A stretch of 64,000 bases of DNA from assembly GCF_003240565.2 (NCBI RefSeq), contig NZ_CP117255.1, positions 186,001-250,000 of the forward strand, written 5' to 3'. This document shows, piece by piece, positions 45,207 through 54,438 of this stretch. The notes beneath the pieces are model-generated. The model had not been told where the DNA came from. It did not search any database and worked only from the letters and a program-made list of their open reading frames with translations. Position 1 is the stretch's first letter; each line of letters opens with the position of its first letter. A program made the position numbers and the translations under genes. The DNA is from Rhizobium tumorigenes (lineage in GTDB: Bacteria > Pseudomonadota > Alphaproteobacteria > Rhizobiales > Rhizobiaceae).

Positions 45207-45761
45207 TTAGGCTTTCTTCGTGCCCAAAACTTCAATAAGCTTGATCCCGAAGCGCGTATCGTCATTTTCCAGCACGGTGATTTCGCCGCGGGCAATCCGC
45301 CGACCGTTGACCGTGATCTCAACCGGCTCGCCGATTTTCTTGTCGAGGGCGATGATCGCCCCTTCCGTCAGGTTCATCAGGCCGGAGACCTGCATGCGGC
45401 TGCTGCCAAGCACGATCTGGACATCGATCGGGATGTCCATGATCAGGTCCATGTTCGACGTCAGCGCGCTGCCTGGCGCCTGCTGTGTCTCAAACGAAGA
45501 ACCGCCGAAATCCCCGATGTCGCCAAGGTCCGAATCTGTCGATGCGCTATCATCGCCGAAATCGCCAAAACTGGAAAGGCTCATCGGCGACGCTGCAGCG
45601 TCGTCCTCCTCAGCGCCGAAATCGCCGCCGAAGTCTGAAAGGTCGCCGGCATCCTTTTTCAGGACGCCGCGCAAACCGTCGATCGCATCGTTCAACTCGT
45701 CCTCGTTGCCGGGCAGGTCGAGAGCGTCTTCGCCAACAGTTTTTGTTTTCCTGGGTGCCAT
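45207..45761 (-). CDS. fliN: Flagellar motor switch protein FliN
   Basis: A 184-residue FliN. The last 85 residues are the SpoA domain: [20 protein letters not shown], then [20 protein letters not shown] and [20 protein letters not shown], all canonical. It has an unusually long acidic N-terminal region of about 95 residues, rich in D, G and S ([31 protein letters not shown]). Long acidic extensions also occur in other rhizobial FliN proteins. It forms the lower C ring with FliM. It is followed by fliG after 29 bases. Confidence 0.94.
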   Translation of the reverse strand: MAPRKTKTVGEDALDLPGNEDELNDAIDGLRGVLKKDAGDLSDFGGDFGAEEDDAAASPMSLSSFGDFGDDSASTDSDLGDIGDFGGSSFETQQAPGSALTSNMDLIMDIPIDVQIVLGSSRMQVSGLMNLTEGAIIALDKKIGEPVEITVNGRRIARGEITVLENDDTRFGIKLIEVLGTKKA

Positions 45762-45827
45762 AACTTTACTATTCCATCTGAAACTTGCCTCAAGCTGCCG
45801 TTGGCAGCCCCGGGCTTTGGAAACCGA

Positions 45828-46766
45828 TCAATTCATCAGGTGCTTGAGCAATTCGCTATCGGAGTTGACCGTGTCCTTGACGCGCACCGTGTAGTTTTCG
45901 CCGGACTTGCCGAATTCGCAGATATAGATGTCCTTGCCGTTGGCGCTGACTTCGACATTCACATCGCTGCTGTCCATGAAGGGAATGACGTCGCCGACGG
46001 CAAGCTTGGAGATCGTCTCCAGCGTCAGCGATTCCAGCCGGATACGGGCATCGATCGTCACGTGCGAGCGTTGAACCTGTTCCTTGATCTGTTGCGTCCA
46101 GGCTTCCGACTTCACCGTCTGGTTCTTTGCTTTCGGCGGTGTGACGACGGTTTTCAGCAGCACCTTCTGCGGCACCACCAGCATGAAATGCGATGTGGCG
46201 GCGCCGAGCTTGATCGACATCTTGATGGCTGCCGCATACTCGTCCGGCTGGCCTTCCGCCGGCGGCTTGCGGTCCTCGATATTCTGCGCTGGCTCGAGAT
46301 AGGGCTCGAAACCGCCCGGTGCGTTGACGGCGGAGCGCAGCACGCTGGCGATCTTGTCGAACACCATGACGGCAAGGTCGAGCTCCATCAGCGAGAGCGG
46401 CCGCAGCTTCGGTGTTGTAATCGTCTCGGGCATCGCGCCCAGCATCCGCTCCATCAGCGTCAGGATAAATCCCGCGCCGCAGCCCAGCACGAAGTTCGGC
46501 GACCAGTTGCGCAACGAGCCGTGGACGACGGCGACGTTGGCTCCAAGCCCTTCGATCAGTTCGTCCATGGCGCCGGTCTTGCTGCCGGCATAGGAGACGA
46601 CGACGTCGATGCCGATCTCGCTCTTGATAAGGTCAGGTAGGAATTCGCTGTAGACCTGACCGATCGAGGCACAAAGTTTCTCGACCCGCTGGTGATCGCC
46701 CAGGCCGCCGGTCAGCTTGGCGAGAAGGGTCGGACTCATCGGCGTACGCGGTGTATCATCCATCAT
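45828..46766 (-). CDS. fliM: Flagellar motor switch protein FliM (divergent N-terminus)
   Basis: A 312-residue protein. Position between motA and fliN and the C-terminal SpoA-like domain (IRLESLTLETISKLAVGDVI, VEVSANGKDIYICEFG) identify it as FliM. The middle CheC-like domain is divergent. The usual N-terminal LSQxEIDxLL motif that binds phosphorylated CheY is not recognisable; the start reads [20 protein letters not shown]. The start is the ATG sharing a base with the motA stop (TGATG), so it is translationally coupled to motA; TTG one codon earlier is less likely. Confidence 0.9.
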   Translation of the reverse strand: MMDDTPRTPMSPTLLAKLTGGLGDHQRVEKLCASIGQVYSEFLPDLIKSEIGIDVVVSYAGSKTGAMDELIEGLGANVAVVHGSLRNWSPNFVLGCGAGFILTLMERMLGAMPETITTPKLRPLSLMELDLAVMVFDKIASVLRSAVNAPGGFEPYLEPAQNIEDRKPPAEGQPDEYAAAIKMSIKLGAATSHFMLVVPQKVLLKTVVTPPKAKNQTVKSEAWTQQIKEQVQRSHVTIDARIRLESLTLETISKLAVGDVIPFMDSSDVNVEVSANGKDIYICEFGKSGENYTVRVKDTVNSDSELLKHLMN

Positions 46767-47638
46767 CAAGCTGCCTTGTTCTCGCCGCCCGGATTCATCA
46801 TTTCCTGCTCGACGGCATCGATCGAGGGACGCTCATAAGCCGAAATTGTCTTGCGGCCGTATTCGAGGGCAACCTGCGGAACGGAGCCGTTCATGTAGGC
46901 CAGCAGCGTCTGCTTGACGATGACATAGAGGCGATGCTGCTTGCTGCGGACGATCTTGATCTGCGAAACCAGCGGTGCACACACCGAATAGGACAGCAGG
47001 ATGCCGAGGAAGGTGCCGACCAGCGCCGAGCCGATCAGCTCGCCCAGCACTTCCGGTGGATCGTTGATGTGGCTCATCGCCTTGATGACGCCGAGAACGG
47101 CCGCGACGATACCGATAGCCGGGAAGGCGTCGCCCATCGTCGAGATGGCGTAGAAGGGCTTCATCTTGTCATGCAGGATGGTGTTTATTTCCTCGTCCAT
47201 CAGCGCCTCGATCTCGTGTGAGCGGGCATTGCCGATGATGATCAGGCGGACATAGTCGCAGATGAAGGCCGTCAGTTCCTTGTTCTTCAGGATCGTCGGC
47301 GCCGTCTGGAAGATCGAGGATTCGTCCGGATTGTCGATATGGGCTTCGATCTCGTTGCGCGACTTGGTGCGCAAGTCGCGCATCAGGGCATAGAGGACGC
47401 CGAGGACGTCGAGGTAGTTGCGTTCCTTCGGCACCGAATGCTTGAAAGCCTCTCCCAGTGCTTTCCCGGAATCCTTGATGACTTTCATGGTGTTGGCCAT
47501 GATGAAGCCACCGAATCCGGCACCCCCGATCACCAGGAACTCGAATGGCTGCATCAGCGCACCGAGATGGCCACCCATGGCCATAAAGCCACCGATGATG
47601 CAACCAAAGGTCACAACGAATCCGATTATGATGTTCAT
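46766..47638 (-). CDS. motA: Flagellar motor stator protein MotA
   Basis: A 290-residue proton-channel stator subunit with four membrane segments. Two lie near the N-terminus ([20 protein letters not shown] and [16 protein letters not shown]), and two are C-terminal ([37 protein letters not shown]). The cytoplasmic loop with charged residues that touch FliG includes [19 protein letters not shown]. Its partner motB is not in the window. The start at 47638 begins MNIIIGFV; a longer upstream frame is not membrane-like. First gene of the minus-strand block, divergent from flgF. Confidence 0.95.
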   Translation of the reverse strand: MNIIIGFVVTFGCIIGGFMAMGGHLGALMQPFEFLVIGGAGFGGFIMANTMKVIKDSGKALGEAFKHSVPKERNYLDVLGVLYALMRDLRTKSRNEIEAHIDNPDESSIFQTAPTILKNKELTAFICDYVRLIIIGNARSHEIEALMDEEINTILHDKMKPFYAISTMGDAFPAIGIVAAVLGVIKAMSHINDPPEVLGELIGSALVGTFLGILLSYSVCAPLVSQIKIVRSKQHRLYVIVKQTLLAYMNGSVPQVALEYGRKTISAYERPSIDAVEQEMMNPGGENKAA

Positions 47639-47864
47639 CGACGGTCCATACCTGACGTTGTTTCTGATGTCTGGAGTAGGTTGCCTATCTTGCGTGAGGC
47701 TGTTTCCCACGCCGTTTTTGCCAAGTCTTCCATAGTGTCAGCTTCGCACAAGGAAGTGCTGAGATAAGGCAGGGCAAGGGCATCCATGCCCATCTAACGA
47801 ATGGACACGCAAGCCACGGGCGGCTTCCATTTCCGTTATTCTCCAATGTCCGGAGGGCGTTGCA

Positions 47865-48602
47865 ATGCAGTCTGGTATCTATGTATCTCTATCCTCGCAG
47901 ATGGCCCTCGAACGGCGGCTGACGACGATCGCCGACAACATGGCCAATGTGAACACCACCGGCTTTCGCGGCACGGAGGTCAAGTTCAACCAGGTGCTCA
48001 GCAACACCGACAACAAGCTCGGCTCCAAGGTCGCCTTCGTGACGCAAGGCAACGATTATCTCTCAACCGAGACCGGCGAACTGCAGAACACCGGCAGCCT
48101 GTTCGACTTCGCGGTCAAGGGCGATGCCTGGTTCGGCATCAACACCCCCGCAGGCACAGTGCTCACCCGAGACGGACGGTTCTCGATGACGTCGACTGGA
48201 GCCCTTGTATCGGAGCGGGGCTTCCCCGTGCTCGATCCCAATGGCGGCCAGATCCAGCTCAATCCGCAGGGCGGCGAACCCAATGTCACGGCCACCGGCG
48301 AGATTTTCCAGAATAACAAGCAGATGGGCACGATCGGTCTCTATACCGCCGACCTCAGCAAGGGCTTCGTGCGCTATTCCAACAGCGGCATCATTGCCTC
48401 GCAGACACCGCAGGCGGTCGTCGACAGTTCCAAGGTCGGCGTTGCTCAAGGATATCTCGAAAATTCGAACGTCAACGGCATGCGCGAGATGACGCAGCTG
48501 ATCGAAGTCAGCCGCGCCTTCGACAACATATCGACGCTGACGGGCTCGAGCGAGAGCTCGCTCGACGAGGCAATCAAGACCCTCGGCAGCAAGTCATCGT
48601 AA
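47865..48602 (+). CDS. flgF: Flagellar basal-body rod protein FlgF
   Basis: A 245-residue proximal rod protein. The N-terminal rod/hook motif is clear (SSQMALERRLTTIADNMANV, then NTTGFRG), as is the C-terminal one (GYLENSNVNGMREMTQLIEV, SRAFDN). The middle FlgF/FlgG-type domain has DFAVKGDAWFGI and LTRDGRFSMTSTGALV. The length is close to E. coli FlgF (251). The ATG follows GGAGGGCGTTGCA. First gene of the plus-strand rod/ring block, 11 bases before fliI. Confidence 0.95.
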   Translation: MQSGIYVSLSSQMALERRLTTIADNMANVNTTGFRGTEVKFNQVLSNTDNKLGSKVAFVTQGNDYLSTETGELQNTGSLFDFAVKGDAWFGINTPAGTVLTRDGRFSMTSTGALVSERGFPVLDPNGGQIQLNPQGGEPNVTATGEIFQNNKQMGTIGLYTADLSKGFVRYSNSGIIASQTPQAVVDSSKVGVAQGYLENSNVNGMREMTQLIEVSRAFDNISTLTGSSESSLDEAIKTLGSKSS

Positions 48603-48613
48603 GGGGTCGGTAG

Positions 48614-50065
48614 ATGGATCAACTCGAAGACACGATCTTGGATCCGCTGGACCTTGAAGATCCGGATGAGACGCCGGCAGGCCCTGTGCTGCCGGAAATA
48701 CCGATTTCACAGAAGCTTGGGCAACTCGCCGAGCTTGCCCGCTACTACGGCACGCCGGAGAACGCCGTTGCCCATGGCGGCCATGTCAGGACCATTGCCG
48801 CCGGTCACTACACCGTCTCCGGCCTCTCGCGGCACGTCCGGCTTGGCGAATTCGTCGGCCATCTGTCTCCGACAGGCGTCCACCTCGGCGAAGTCGTGCG
48901 GGTCGAGCAGGACCTGATCTTCGTCTGCCCAATCGAGCCGGGGGAGCCGATCGGCATTCACGACAAGGTCATCCAGAAGGGTGCCTTCCGCATCAGCCCG
49001 TCCAGCGACTGGTGTGGGCGCACGATCAATTCGCTGGGCGAGCCTATCGATGGGCTGGGTCCCTTGACGCAAGGCTCCACGCCGCGCTCGATCTCGAACC
49101 TCGCTCCGCCGTCGATGACCCGTCAGCGCGTCGAGACCGGGTTCAAGACCGGCGTCCGCGCGATCGATATCTTCACGCCGCTGTGCCTTGGCCAGCGCCT
49201 CGGCATCTTTGCGGGCTCCGGCGTCGGCAAGTCGACGCTGCTGTCGATGCTGGCGCGCGCCGAGGCTTTCGACAAGGTCGTCATCGCGCTGGTCGGCGAG
49301 CGTGGCCGCGAAGTCCGCGAGTTCATCGAAGACACGCTCGGTCCGCATATGAGCAAGTCGGTCGCAGTCGTCGCAACCAGCGATGAAAGCCCGATGCTGC
49401 GCAAGATGGCGCCGCTCGCAGCCATCACAATCGCCGAGCATTTCCGCGATGCCGGCGACAACGTGCTGCTCATCGTCGACAGCGTCACGCGCTTTGCCCA
49501 CGCCATCCGTGAAGTCGCGACGGCGTCCGGCGAGCCGCCGATTGCCCGTGGCTATCCGGCCTCTGTGTTTACCGAACTGCCGCGCCTGCTCGAGCGCGCC
49601 GGTCCCGGTCCTGAAGGCACCGGGACAATCACCGCGATCATCTCGATCCTGGTCGATGGGGACAATCATAACGACCCGATCGCCGACTCCACCCGCGGCA
49701 TTCTCGATGGCCATATCGTCCTGCAGCGCAGCCTAGCCGAAGAGGGACGCTATCCGCCGATCGATCCGCTGTCGTCGGTCTCGCGTCTTGCCCGCAAGGC
49801 ATGGACGCCGGACCAGGAGAAGCTGGTGTCGCGGCTGAAGTCGCTCGTCCATCGCTTCGAGGAGACCCGGGATCTCCGTCTCATCGGCGGTTACCGGGCC
49901 GGTAGCGACGCGGACGTCGACATGGCGATCAAGCAGGTTCCGCTCATCTACGACGTTCTGAAGCAGTTGCCGAACGATCGCCCCTCGATCGATGCCTTCA
50001 CCGACCTTGCAACGGCGTTGAAGAATGGTGCTGCCGCCCCGGCCAACGCAAGACCTAGAGGCTGA
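48614..50065 (+). CDS. fliI: Flagellum-specific ATPase FliI
   Basis: A 483-residue ATPase of the flagellar type III export system, related to F1 beta. Walker A GIFAGSGVGKSTLL, Walker B region VLLIVDSVTRFAHAIREV, GERGREVREF and the C-terminal SRLARKAWTPDQEKLVSRLK are all family blocks. The N-terminal region (about 1-90) with YGTPENAVAHGGHVRTIAAG is longer than usual. It starts 11 bases after flgF and ends one base before the next gene. Confidence 0.95.
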   Translation: MDQLEDTILDPLDLEDPDETPAGPVLPEIPISQKLGQLAELARYYGTPENAVAHGGHVRTIAAGHYTVSGLSRHVRLGEFVGHLSPTGVHLGEVVRVEQDLIFVCPIEPGEPIGIHDKVIQKGAFRISPSSDWCGRTINSLGEPIDGLGPLTQGSTPRSISNLAPPSMTRQRVETGFKTGVRAIDIFTPLCLGQRLGIFAGSGVGKSTLLSMLARAEAFDKVVIALVGERGREVREFIEDTLGPHMSKSVAVVATSDESPMLRKMAPLAAITIAEHFRDAGDNVLLIVDSVTRFAHAIREVATASGEPPIARGYPASVFTELPRLLERAGPGPEGTGTITAIISILVDGDNHNDPIADSTRGILDGHIVLQRSLAEEGRYPPIDPLSSVSRLARKAWTPDQEKLVSRLKSLVHRFEETRDLRLIGGYRAGSDADVDMAIKQVPLIYDVLKQLPNDRPSIDAFTDLATALKNGAAAPANARPRG

Positions 50066-50066
50066 C

Positions 50067-50624
50067 GTGAAAGCAATGGATACAGACGCCGGCGCAAAGC
50101 CGTTGACGGAGCAGAAGCGCAAGCGTGTCCTGCGCGGCGATACAGCGCTGAAGGGTGCCGGCCTGGCGCTGGCCGCCCTGTCTGCTTTCTTCCCCTGGTA
50201 TGTATTCCTGAACCCCGACAAGTTCGGCATGCAGGTTGCCGAGGGCGAACGCACCCGTGCTTTGCCGAGCAGCTGGGAACAGCGCAACGTCTTCAGCGTC
50301 TCCCCGATGGGATTGGCCAACAGCAACGAGACGGACAGCAAGCCTCCCCTCGATACCGATCAATTGACGACGGCGACGACCGGCACCGCCGCTCCCGCCG
50401 ACGTCAAAGGCGCCGATGCCGAAAACCAGCCGTTTCCCGGCGTCTCCGATTTCCGCCTGCTGCACGTTTCGAACGGTCGTGCGCTCATTCAGGATGCAGC
50501 CGGCATGTATGTCGTGAGGATCGGGTCTGTCCTTCCCGACAACAGCCGCCTTTCGCGCCTCGAGCAGCGCAAGGGCAAGTGGGTGATGATCACCTCGACC
50601 GGCGCCGTCTACGACGCCAACTGA
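50067..50624 (+). CDS. Flagellar-locus protein of unknown function between fliI and flgB
   Basis: A 185-residue protein with one membrane helix near residues 30-48 (GAGLALAALSAFFPWYVFL), so the N-terminus is probably cytoplasmic and about 130 residues periplasmic. The C-terminal part ends IGSVLPDNSRLSRLEQRKGK and WVMITSTGAVYDAN, which looks like a small beta domain. Homologous position in S. meliloti also holds an unnamed flagellar-locus gene. The start is uncertain: GTG at 50067 has GAGG five bases upstream; ATG at 50076 is 14 bases from it. The GTG is preferred. No function is assigned. Confidence 0.8.
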   Translation: MKAMDTDAGAKPLTEQKRKRVLRGDTALKGAGLALAALSAFFPWYVFLNPDKFGMQVAEGERTRALPSSWEQRNVFSVSPMGLANSNETDSKPPLDTDQLTTATTGTAAPADVKGADAENQPFPGVSDFRLLHVSNGRALIQDAAGMYVVRIGSVLPDNSRLSRLEQRKGKWVMITSTGAVYDAN

Positions 50625-50821
50625 CGGCGCGCCCTCGACCGCTTCATTTATTGAAAACCTCCGGACCGGAAGGAAGGCAGCATCGCCAGCTCGGTGCTGG
50701 GAGTAGAGGCGTATCGGTGATGGCCGCGCATATTCGATGTTACGCAATCAAACGTGTTTGCCGCAAGTCCCACGCAAGATTACCGGCCTAGTGTCTAGGC
50801 ATACGAATGGAGATGATCCCC

Positions 50822-51214
50822 ATGCAACCGATCCAGCTTTTTGACCTAGCATCGCGCCAAGCAGAATGGTTGTCGGTGCGTCAGCAGGTGGTTGCAGGCA
50901 ACATCGCCAACGCCAACACCCCCAAATTCCATGCCAAGGACGTCACGCCGTTCGAAGCCGTGCTCAACAACCAGACGGTTGGCATGGCGCGCACGAACCC
51001 GGCGCATCTTTCAGGCAGCGAAATGGGCACCACCGGCAAAGTCGGTGTCGAGGAAGCCTCTCTAGATCAGGAAATCGGTGTCCAGGAATCTGGCAACACC
51101 GTTGGCCTGGAATCCGAACTGACCAAGACCGGTGAAATTCAGCGGCAGTACGGTTTGAACACCGCCCTCGTCAGTTCCTTCAATCGCATGATGATGATGG
51201 TCGTGGGGAAATAA
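50822..51214 (+). CDS. flgB: Flagellar basal-body rod protein FlgB
   Basis: A 130-residue proximal rod protein with the N-terminal rod motif (RQAEWLSVRQQVVAGNIANA, NTPKFHAKDV) and a C-terminal part ending SSFNRMMMMVVGK. The start ATG at 50822 follows GGAGATGATCCCC; an ATG five codons earlier would put the ribosome-binding site inside the gene. Followed by flgC after three bases. Confidence 0.93.
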   Translation: MQPIQLFDLASRQAEWLSVRQQVVAGNIANANTPKFHAKDVTPFEAVLNNQTVGMARTNPAHLSGSEMGTTGKVGVEEASLDQEIGVQESGNTVGLESELTKTGEIQRQYGLNTALVSSFNRMMMMVVGK

Positions 51215-51217
51215 AAA

Positions 51218-51631
51218 ATGGATCCATTAACTGCTGCCATGAAGGTGGCAGGCTCAGGTCTCGAAGCTCAATCGACCCGCCTGCGCATCGTTTCGGAAAA
51301 TATCGCCAACGCGCGTTCGACGGGCGACACGCCAGGCGCAAGCCCTTACCGCCGCAAGACGGTGACCTTTGGTGCCGAACTCGACCACACCAACAACCTG
51401 ACCACGGTGGGCGTCAAGAAAGTCGGCCAGGACCAGGGCAAGTTCGTCGAGGAGTACGACCCCGGCAATCCGGCTGCGGACCAGAGGGGTTACGTCAAGA
51501 TGCCGAACGTCAACGTTCTCGTTGAAATGGCCGATATGCGCGAAGCCAATCGCTCCTACGAGGCCAATCTCCAGACGATCAAGCAATCGCGCGATCTTAT
51601 CAATTCCACCATCGATTTGTTGAAGTCCTGA
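51218..51631 (+). CDS. flgC: Flagellar basal-body rod protein FlgC
   Basis: A 137-residue rod protein. N-terminal [20 protein letters not shown], then [10 protein letters not shown]-terminal [20 protein letters not shown], then [18 protein letters not shown]. These are the standard FlgC ends. The length matches the family (about 134). Start at 51218, three bases after flgB. fliE follows two bases later. Confidence 0.95.
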   Translation: MDPLTAAMKVAGSGLEAQSTRLRIVSENIANARSTGDTPGASPYRRKTVTFGAELDHTNNLTTVGVKKVGQDQGKFVEEYDPGNPAADQRGYVKMPNVNVLVEMADMREANRSYEANLQTIKQSRDLINSTIDLLKS

Positions 51632-51633
51632 TC

Positions 51634-52008
51634 ATGATTGACGCTATCAAAAGTCTCACCTCCCTTTCTTCGATGACGCGCGGCCTCGGCAGCGTTTCGG
51701 AGGACGCGTCCTCATCGCTGACAACAGGCATGATGCCCGGTCTGTCGACTGGCGTGACCACCCCGGGCGCAACGCCTGGCGCCGACACCGGCATGAGCTT
51801 TGCTTCTGTCATGAGCAATATGGCCAAGGATACGGTCAGCACCCTGAAGGGGGCTGAAGCTGCCTCCTTCGCCGGGATCAAGGGCACCATGGGCACTCGC
51901 GAGGTGGTCGATGCGGTGATGCAGGCCAACCAGACACTGCAAACGACAGTCGCAGTCCGTGACAAGCTTGTTTCGGCCTTCCTAGACATCACGAAAATGC
52001 AGATTTAA
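51634..52008 (+). CDS. fliE: Flagellar hook-basal body complex protein FliE
   Basis: A 124-residue protein that links MS ring and rod. The C-terminal half carries the FliE pattern ([20 protein letters not shown], then [17 protein letters not shown]). The first 60 residues are Gly/Ser/Thr-rich and poorly conserved, making it slightly longer than enteric FliE (104). It starts two bases after flgC; flgG follows after 17 bases. Confidence 0.9.
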   Translation: MIDAIKSLTSLSSMTRGLGSVSEDASSSLTTGMMPGLSTGVTTPGATPGADTGMSFASVMSNMAKDTVSTLKGAEAASFAGIKGTMGTREVVDAVMQANQTLQTTVAVRDKLVSAFLDITKMQI

Positions 52009-52025
52009 CGGGATCGGACGAAGAC

Positions 52026-52814
52026 ATGAGAGCGCTTGCCATTGCGGCTACGGGCATGGATGCCCAGCAGACCAATCTCGAGGTCATCGCGAACAACATC
52101 GCGAACATCAACACGACGGCTTACAAGCGCTCCCGCGCCGAGTTTTCGGACCTTCTCTACCAGACGGAACGGGCCAAGGGCATCTCCAACCGCCCCAACC
52201 AGGCAGCTGTACCCGAGGGCGCCAATATCGGTCTCGGCGTGCAGACGTCCGCCGTCCGCAACATCCATATCCAGGGCGAATTGTCGCAGACCGAGAACGA
52301 TCTCGACGTCGCGGTCGTCGGTCGCGGCTGGTTCCAGATCCAGATGCCCGATGGCACGACGGCCTATACCCGCGCCGGCTCCTTCAACAAGAGCGACACC
52401 GGCCAGATCGTTACCGTCGACGGTAACGTCCTGCAGCCTGGGATCACCGTTCCGAGCAATGCCAGCAAGATCACGATCAGCACTTCTGGCGAAATTTCGG
52501 CCACCATCGGCACGTCGGCTACGCCGACGATCCTCGGACAGATGCAGCTTGCCAATTTCGTCAACGAGGCAGGCCTGCAGCCAATGGGCAGCAATCTGTT
52601 CACCCAGACGCCGGCCTCTGGCGATCCCGTTGTTTCCAATCCCAATCTCGATGGCTTCGGCGCGATCAAGCAGGGCTACCTGGAATCGTCGAACGTCGAC
52701 CCGGTGAAGGAAATCACCGAGCTGATTACGGCCCAGCGCGCCTACGAAATGAATTCCAAGGTTATCACCACGGCCGACGACATGGCCTCGGTGGTCAGCA
52801 AAAACCTCAAGTAG
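52026..52814 (+). CDS. flgG: Flagellar distal rod protein FlgG
   Basis: A 262-residue distal rod protein, matching the usual FlgG length of 260. N-terminal [20 protein letters not shown] and [20 protein letters not shown] are FlgG-specific. C-terminal [20 protein letters not shown] and [17 protein letters not shown] are canonical. Start at 52026 with GGACGAAGAC before it. flgA follows after 17 bases. Confidence 0.97.
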   Translation: MRALAIAATGMDAQQTNLEVIANNIANINTTAYKRSRAEFSDLLYQTERAKGISNRPNQAAVPEGANIGLGVQTSAVRNIHIQGELSQTENDLDVAVVGRGWFQIQMPDGTTAYTRAGSFNKSDTGQIVTVDGNVLQPGITVPSNASKITISTSGEISATIGTSATPTILGQMQLANFVNEAGLQPMGSNLFTQTPASGDPVVSNPNLDGFGAIKQGYLESSNVDPVKEITELITAQRAYEMNSKVITTADDMASVVSKNLK

Positions 52815-52831
52815 CAGAGAGAGGGCCGGAC

Positions 52832-53323
52832 ATGATCGTTCGCCAGGCAAAAAGCGTTGCAGTCGCGTGGCTCGCCGTCGTCGGCCTGGCATGCGGGTTC
52901 GTGCTGGCCCCCAGCGCCAGTGCGGAAGATCTGGGAATGGGCAAGGCGGTCGTGCCGACGGAAGCCATATATCCCGGCGACGTCATCAGCAGCGGTCAGC
53001 TGGAAGAGGTGCAGATCACCAATCCGAACCTCACCGGCGACTTCGCCCACTCGATCGACGAGGTCGTCGGCCGGGTGTCGAAGCGGACATTGCTCTCCGG
53101 CCGGACGATCGCGATCTCCGCGCTTCGCCAGCCATTTGCCGTGACGCGCGGTTCCAACGTCCGGCTCGTGATGAGCATGGGCGACATGATGATTTCGGCT
53201 GCCGGAACGCCCCTCGACGACGGTTCTATCGGCGACAAGGTCCGCGCCCGCAACATCGATTCCGGTATCATCGTCAACGGCACGGTCCTCGAGAACGGTA
53301 CGATCCGTGTGGTAGCAAAATGA
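52832..53323 (+). CDS. flgA: Flagellar P-ring assembly chaperone FlgA
   Basis: A 163-residue periplasmic chaperone for FlgI. Signal peptide residues about 1-30 (VAWLAVVGLACGFVLAPSAS). The mature part shows the SAF-domain pattern: YPGDVISSGQLEEVQITNPN, KRTLLSGRTIAISALRQP and the C-terminal VRARNIDSGIIVNGTVLENG. Shorter than enteric FlgA (219), as is usual in rhizobia. GAGAGGGCCGGAC precedes the start. Its stop overlaps flgI (ATGA). Confidence 0.92.
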   Translation: MIVRQAKSVAVAWLAVVGLACGFVLAPSASAEDLGMGKAVVPTEAIYPGDVISSGQLEEVQITNPNLTGDFAHSIDEVVGRVSKRTLLSGRTIAISALRQPFAVTRGSNVRLVMSMGDMMISAAGTPLDDGSIGDKVRARNIDSGIIVNGTVLENGTIRVVAK

Positions 53324-54438
53324 GAAGCCTGCGTCTTTTCCTGGCCATCCTGCTCATGCTGCCAAGCCTGACCGCACCCGGTCCGGCGGCAGCGATGAGT
53401 TCGCGCATCAAGGACATTGCCTCGCTGCAGGCCGGCCGCGACAACCAGCTGATCGGCTACGGCCTGATTGTCGGCCTGCAGGGGACCGGCGACGGCCTGC
53501 GATCGTCGCCGTTCACCGAGCAATCCATGCGCGCCATGCTCCAGAATCTCGGTATCTCGACACAAGGCGGCCAGTCCAGCGCGAAGAACACCGCCGCTGT
53601 CATGGTGACTTCAAACCTTCCCCCATTCGCCAGCCCCGGCAGCCGCATCGACGTGACGGTCAGCTCGCTCGGCGACGCAAGCTCGCTGCGTGGTGGTACG
53701 CTGATCATGACATCGCTCAGCGGTGCCGATGGCCAGATCTATGCCGTCGCGCAAGGCTCCGTCATCGTTTCGGGCTTTCAGGCCCAAGGCGCTGCTGCAA
53801 CGGTGACCGAAGGCGTCACGACTGCCGGCCGCGTGCCCGGAGGCGCCATCGTCGAGCGCGAACTGCCGTCGCGCTTCAAGGACTCGGTCAATCTCGTCCT
53901 GCAGCTGCGCAACCCCGATTTCTCGACCTCGATCCGCATCGCCGACACGGTCAATGCCTACGCCTCATCGCGTTTCGGCGCGCCGATTGCCGAAGCCAAG
54001 GATTCGCAGGAAGTGGCGATTGCCAAGCCGAAGACGGCCGATCTTACCCGGTTGATGGCCGACCTCGAAAACCTCGAAGTCCAGACCGACACGCCGGCCA
54101 AGGTTGTCATCAACGAGCGCACCGGAACGATCATCATCGGTGCCGACGTCCGCGTCTCGCCGGTCGCCGTGAGCTATGGAACGTTGACCGTTCAGGTCAG
54201 CGAGAACCCGCAAATCATCCAGCCTCAGCCCTTCAGCAACGGCGAGACGGCCGTCCAGGACCAGACCGATATCTCGGCGACCAAGTCAGGCGGCCGCGTC
54301 GCGGTCCTGCAGGGGCCCGACCTGAAGACCCTGGTGTCCGGTCTCAACAATATCGGCGTCAAGCCCGATGGCATCATCGCCATTCTCCAGGGCATCAAAT
54401 CGGCTGGCGCACTGCAAGCGGAGCTCGTGCTTCAATGA
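53320..54438 (+). CDS. flgI: Flagellar P-ring protein FlgI
   Basis: A 372-residue periplasmic P-ring subunit, the usual length. Signal peptide about 1-25 (LRLFLAILLMLPSLTAPGPA). Family blocks: SRIKDIASLQAGRDNQLIGY, GLIVGLQGTGDGLRSSPFTE, then NLPPFASPGSRIDVTVSSLG and the C-terminal LVSGLNNIGVKPDGIIAILQ. The start is the ATG overlapping the flgA stop. The stop overlaps motE (ATGA at 54435). Confidence 0.97.
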   Translation: MRSLRLFLAILLMLPSLTAPGPAAAMSSRIKDIASLQAGRDNQLIGYGLIVGLQGTGDGLRSSPFTEQSMRAMLQNLGISTQGGQSSAKNTAAVMVTSNLPPFASPGSRIDVTVSSLGDASSLRGGTLIMTSLSGADGQIYAVAQGSVIVSGFQAQGAAATVTEGVTTAGRVPGGAIVERELPSRFKDSVNLVLQLRNPDFSTSIRIADTVNAYASSRFGAPIAEAKDSQEVAIAKPKTADLTRLMADLENLEVQTDTPAKVVINERTGTIIIGADVRVSPVAVSYGTLTVQVSENPQIIQPQPFSNGETAVQDQTDISATKSGGRVAVLQGPDLKTLVSGLNNIGVKPDGIIAILQGIKSAGALQAELVLQ

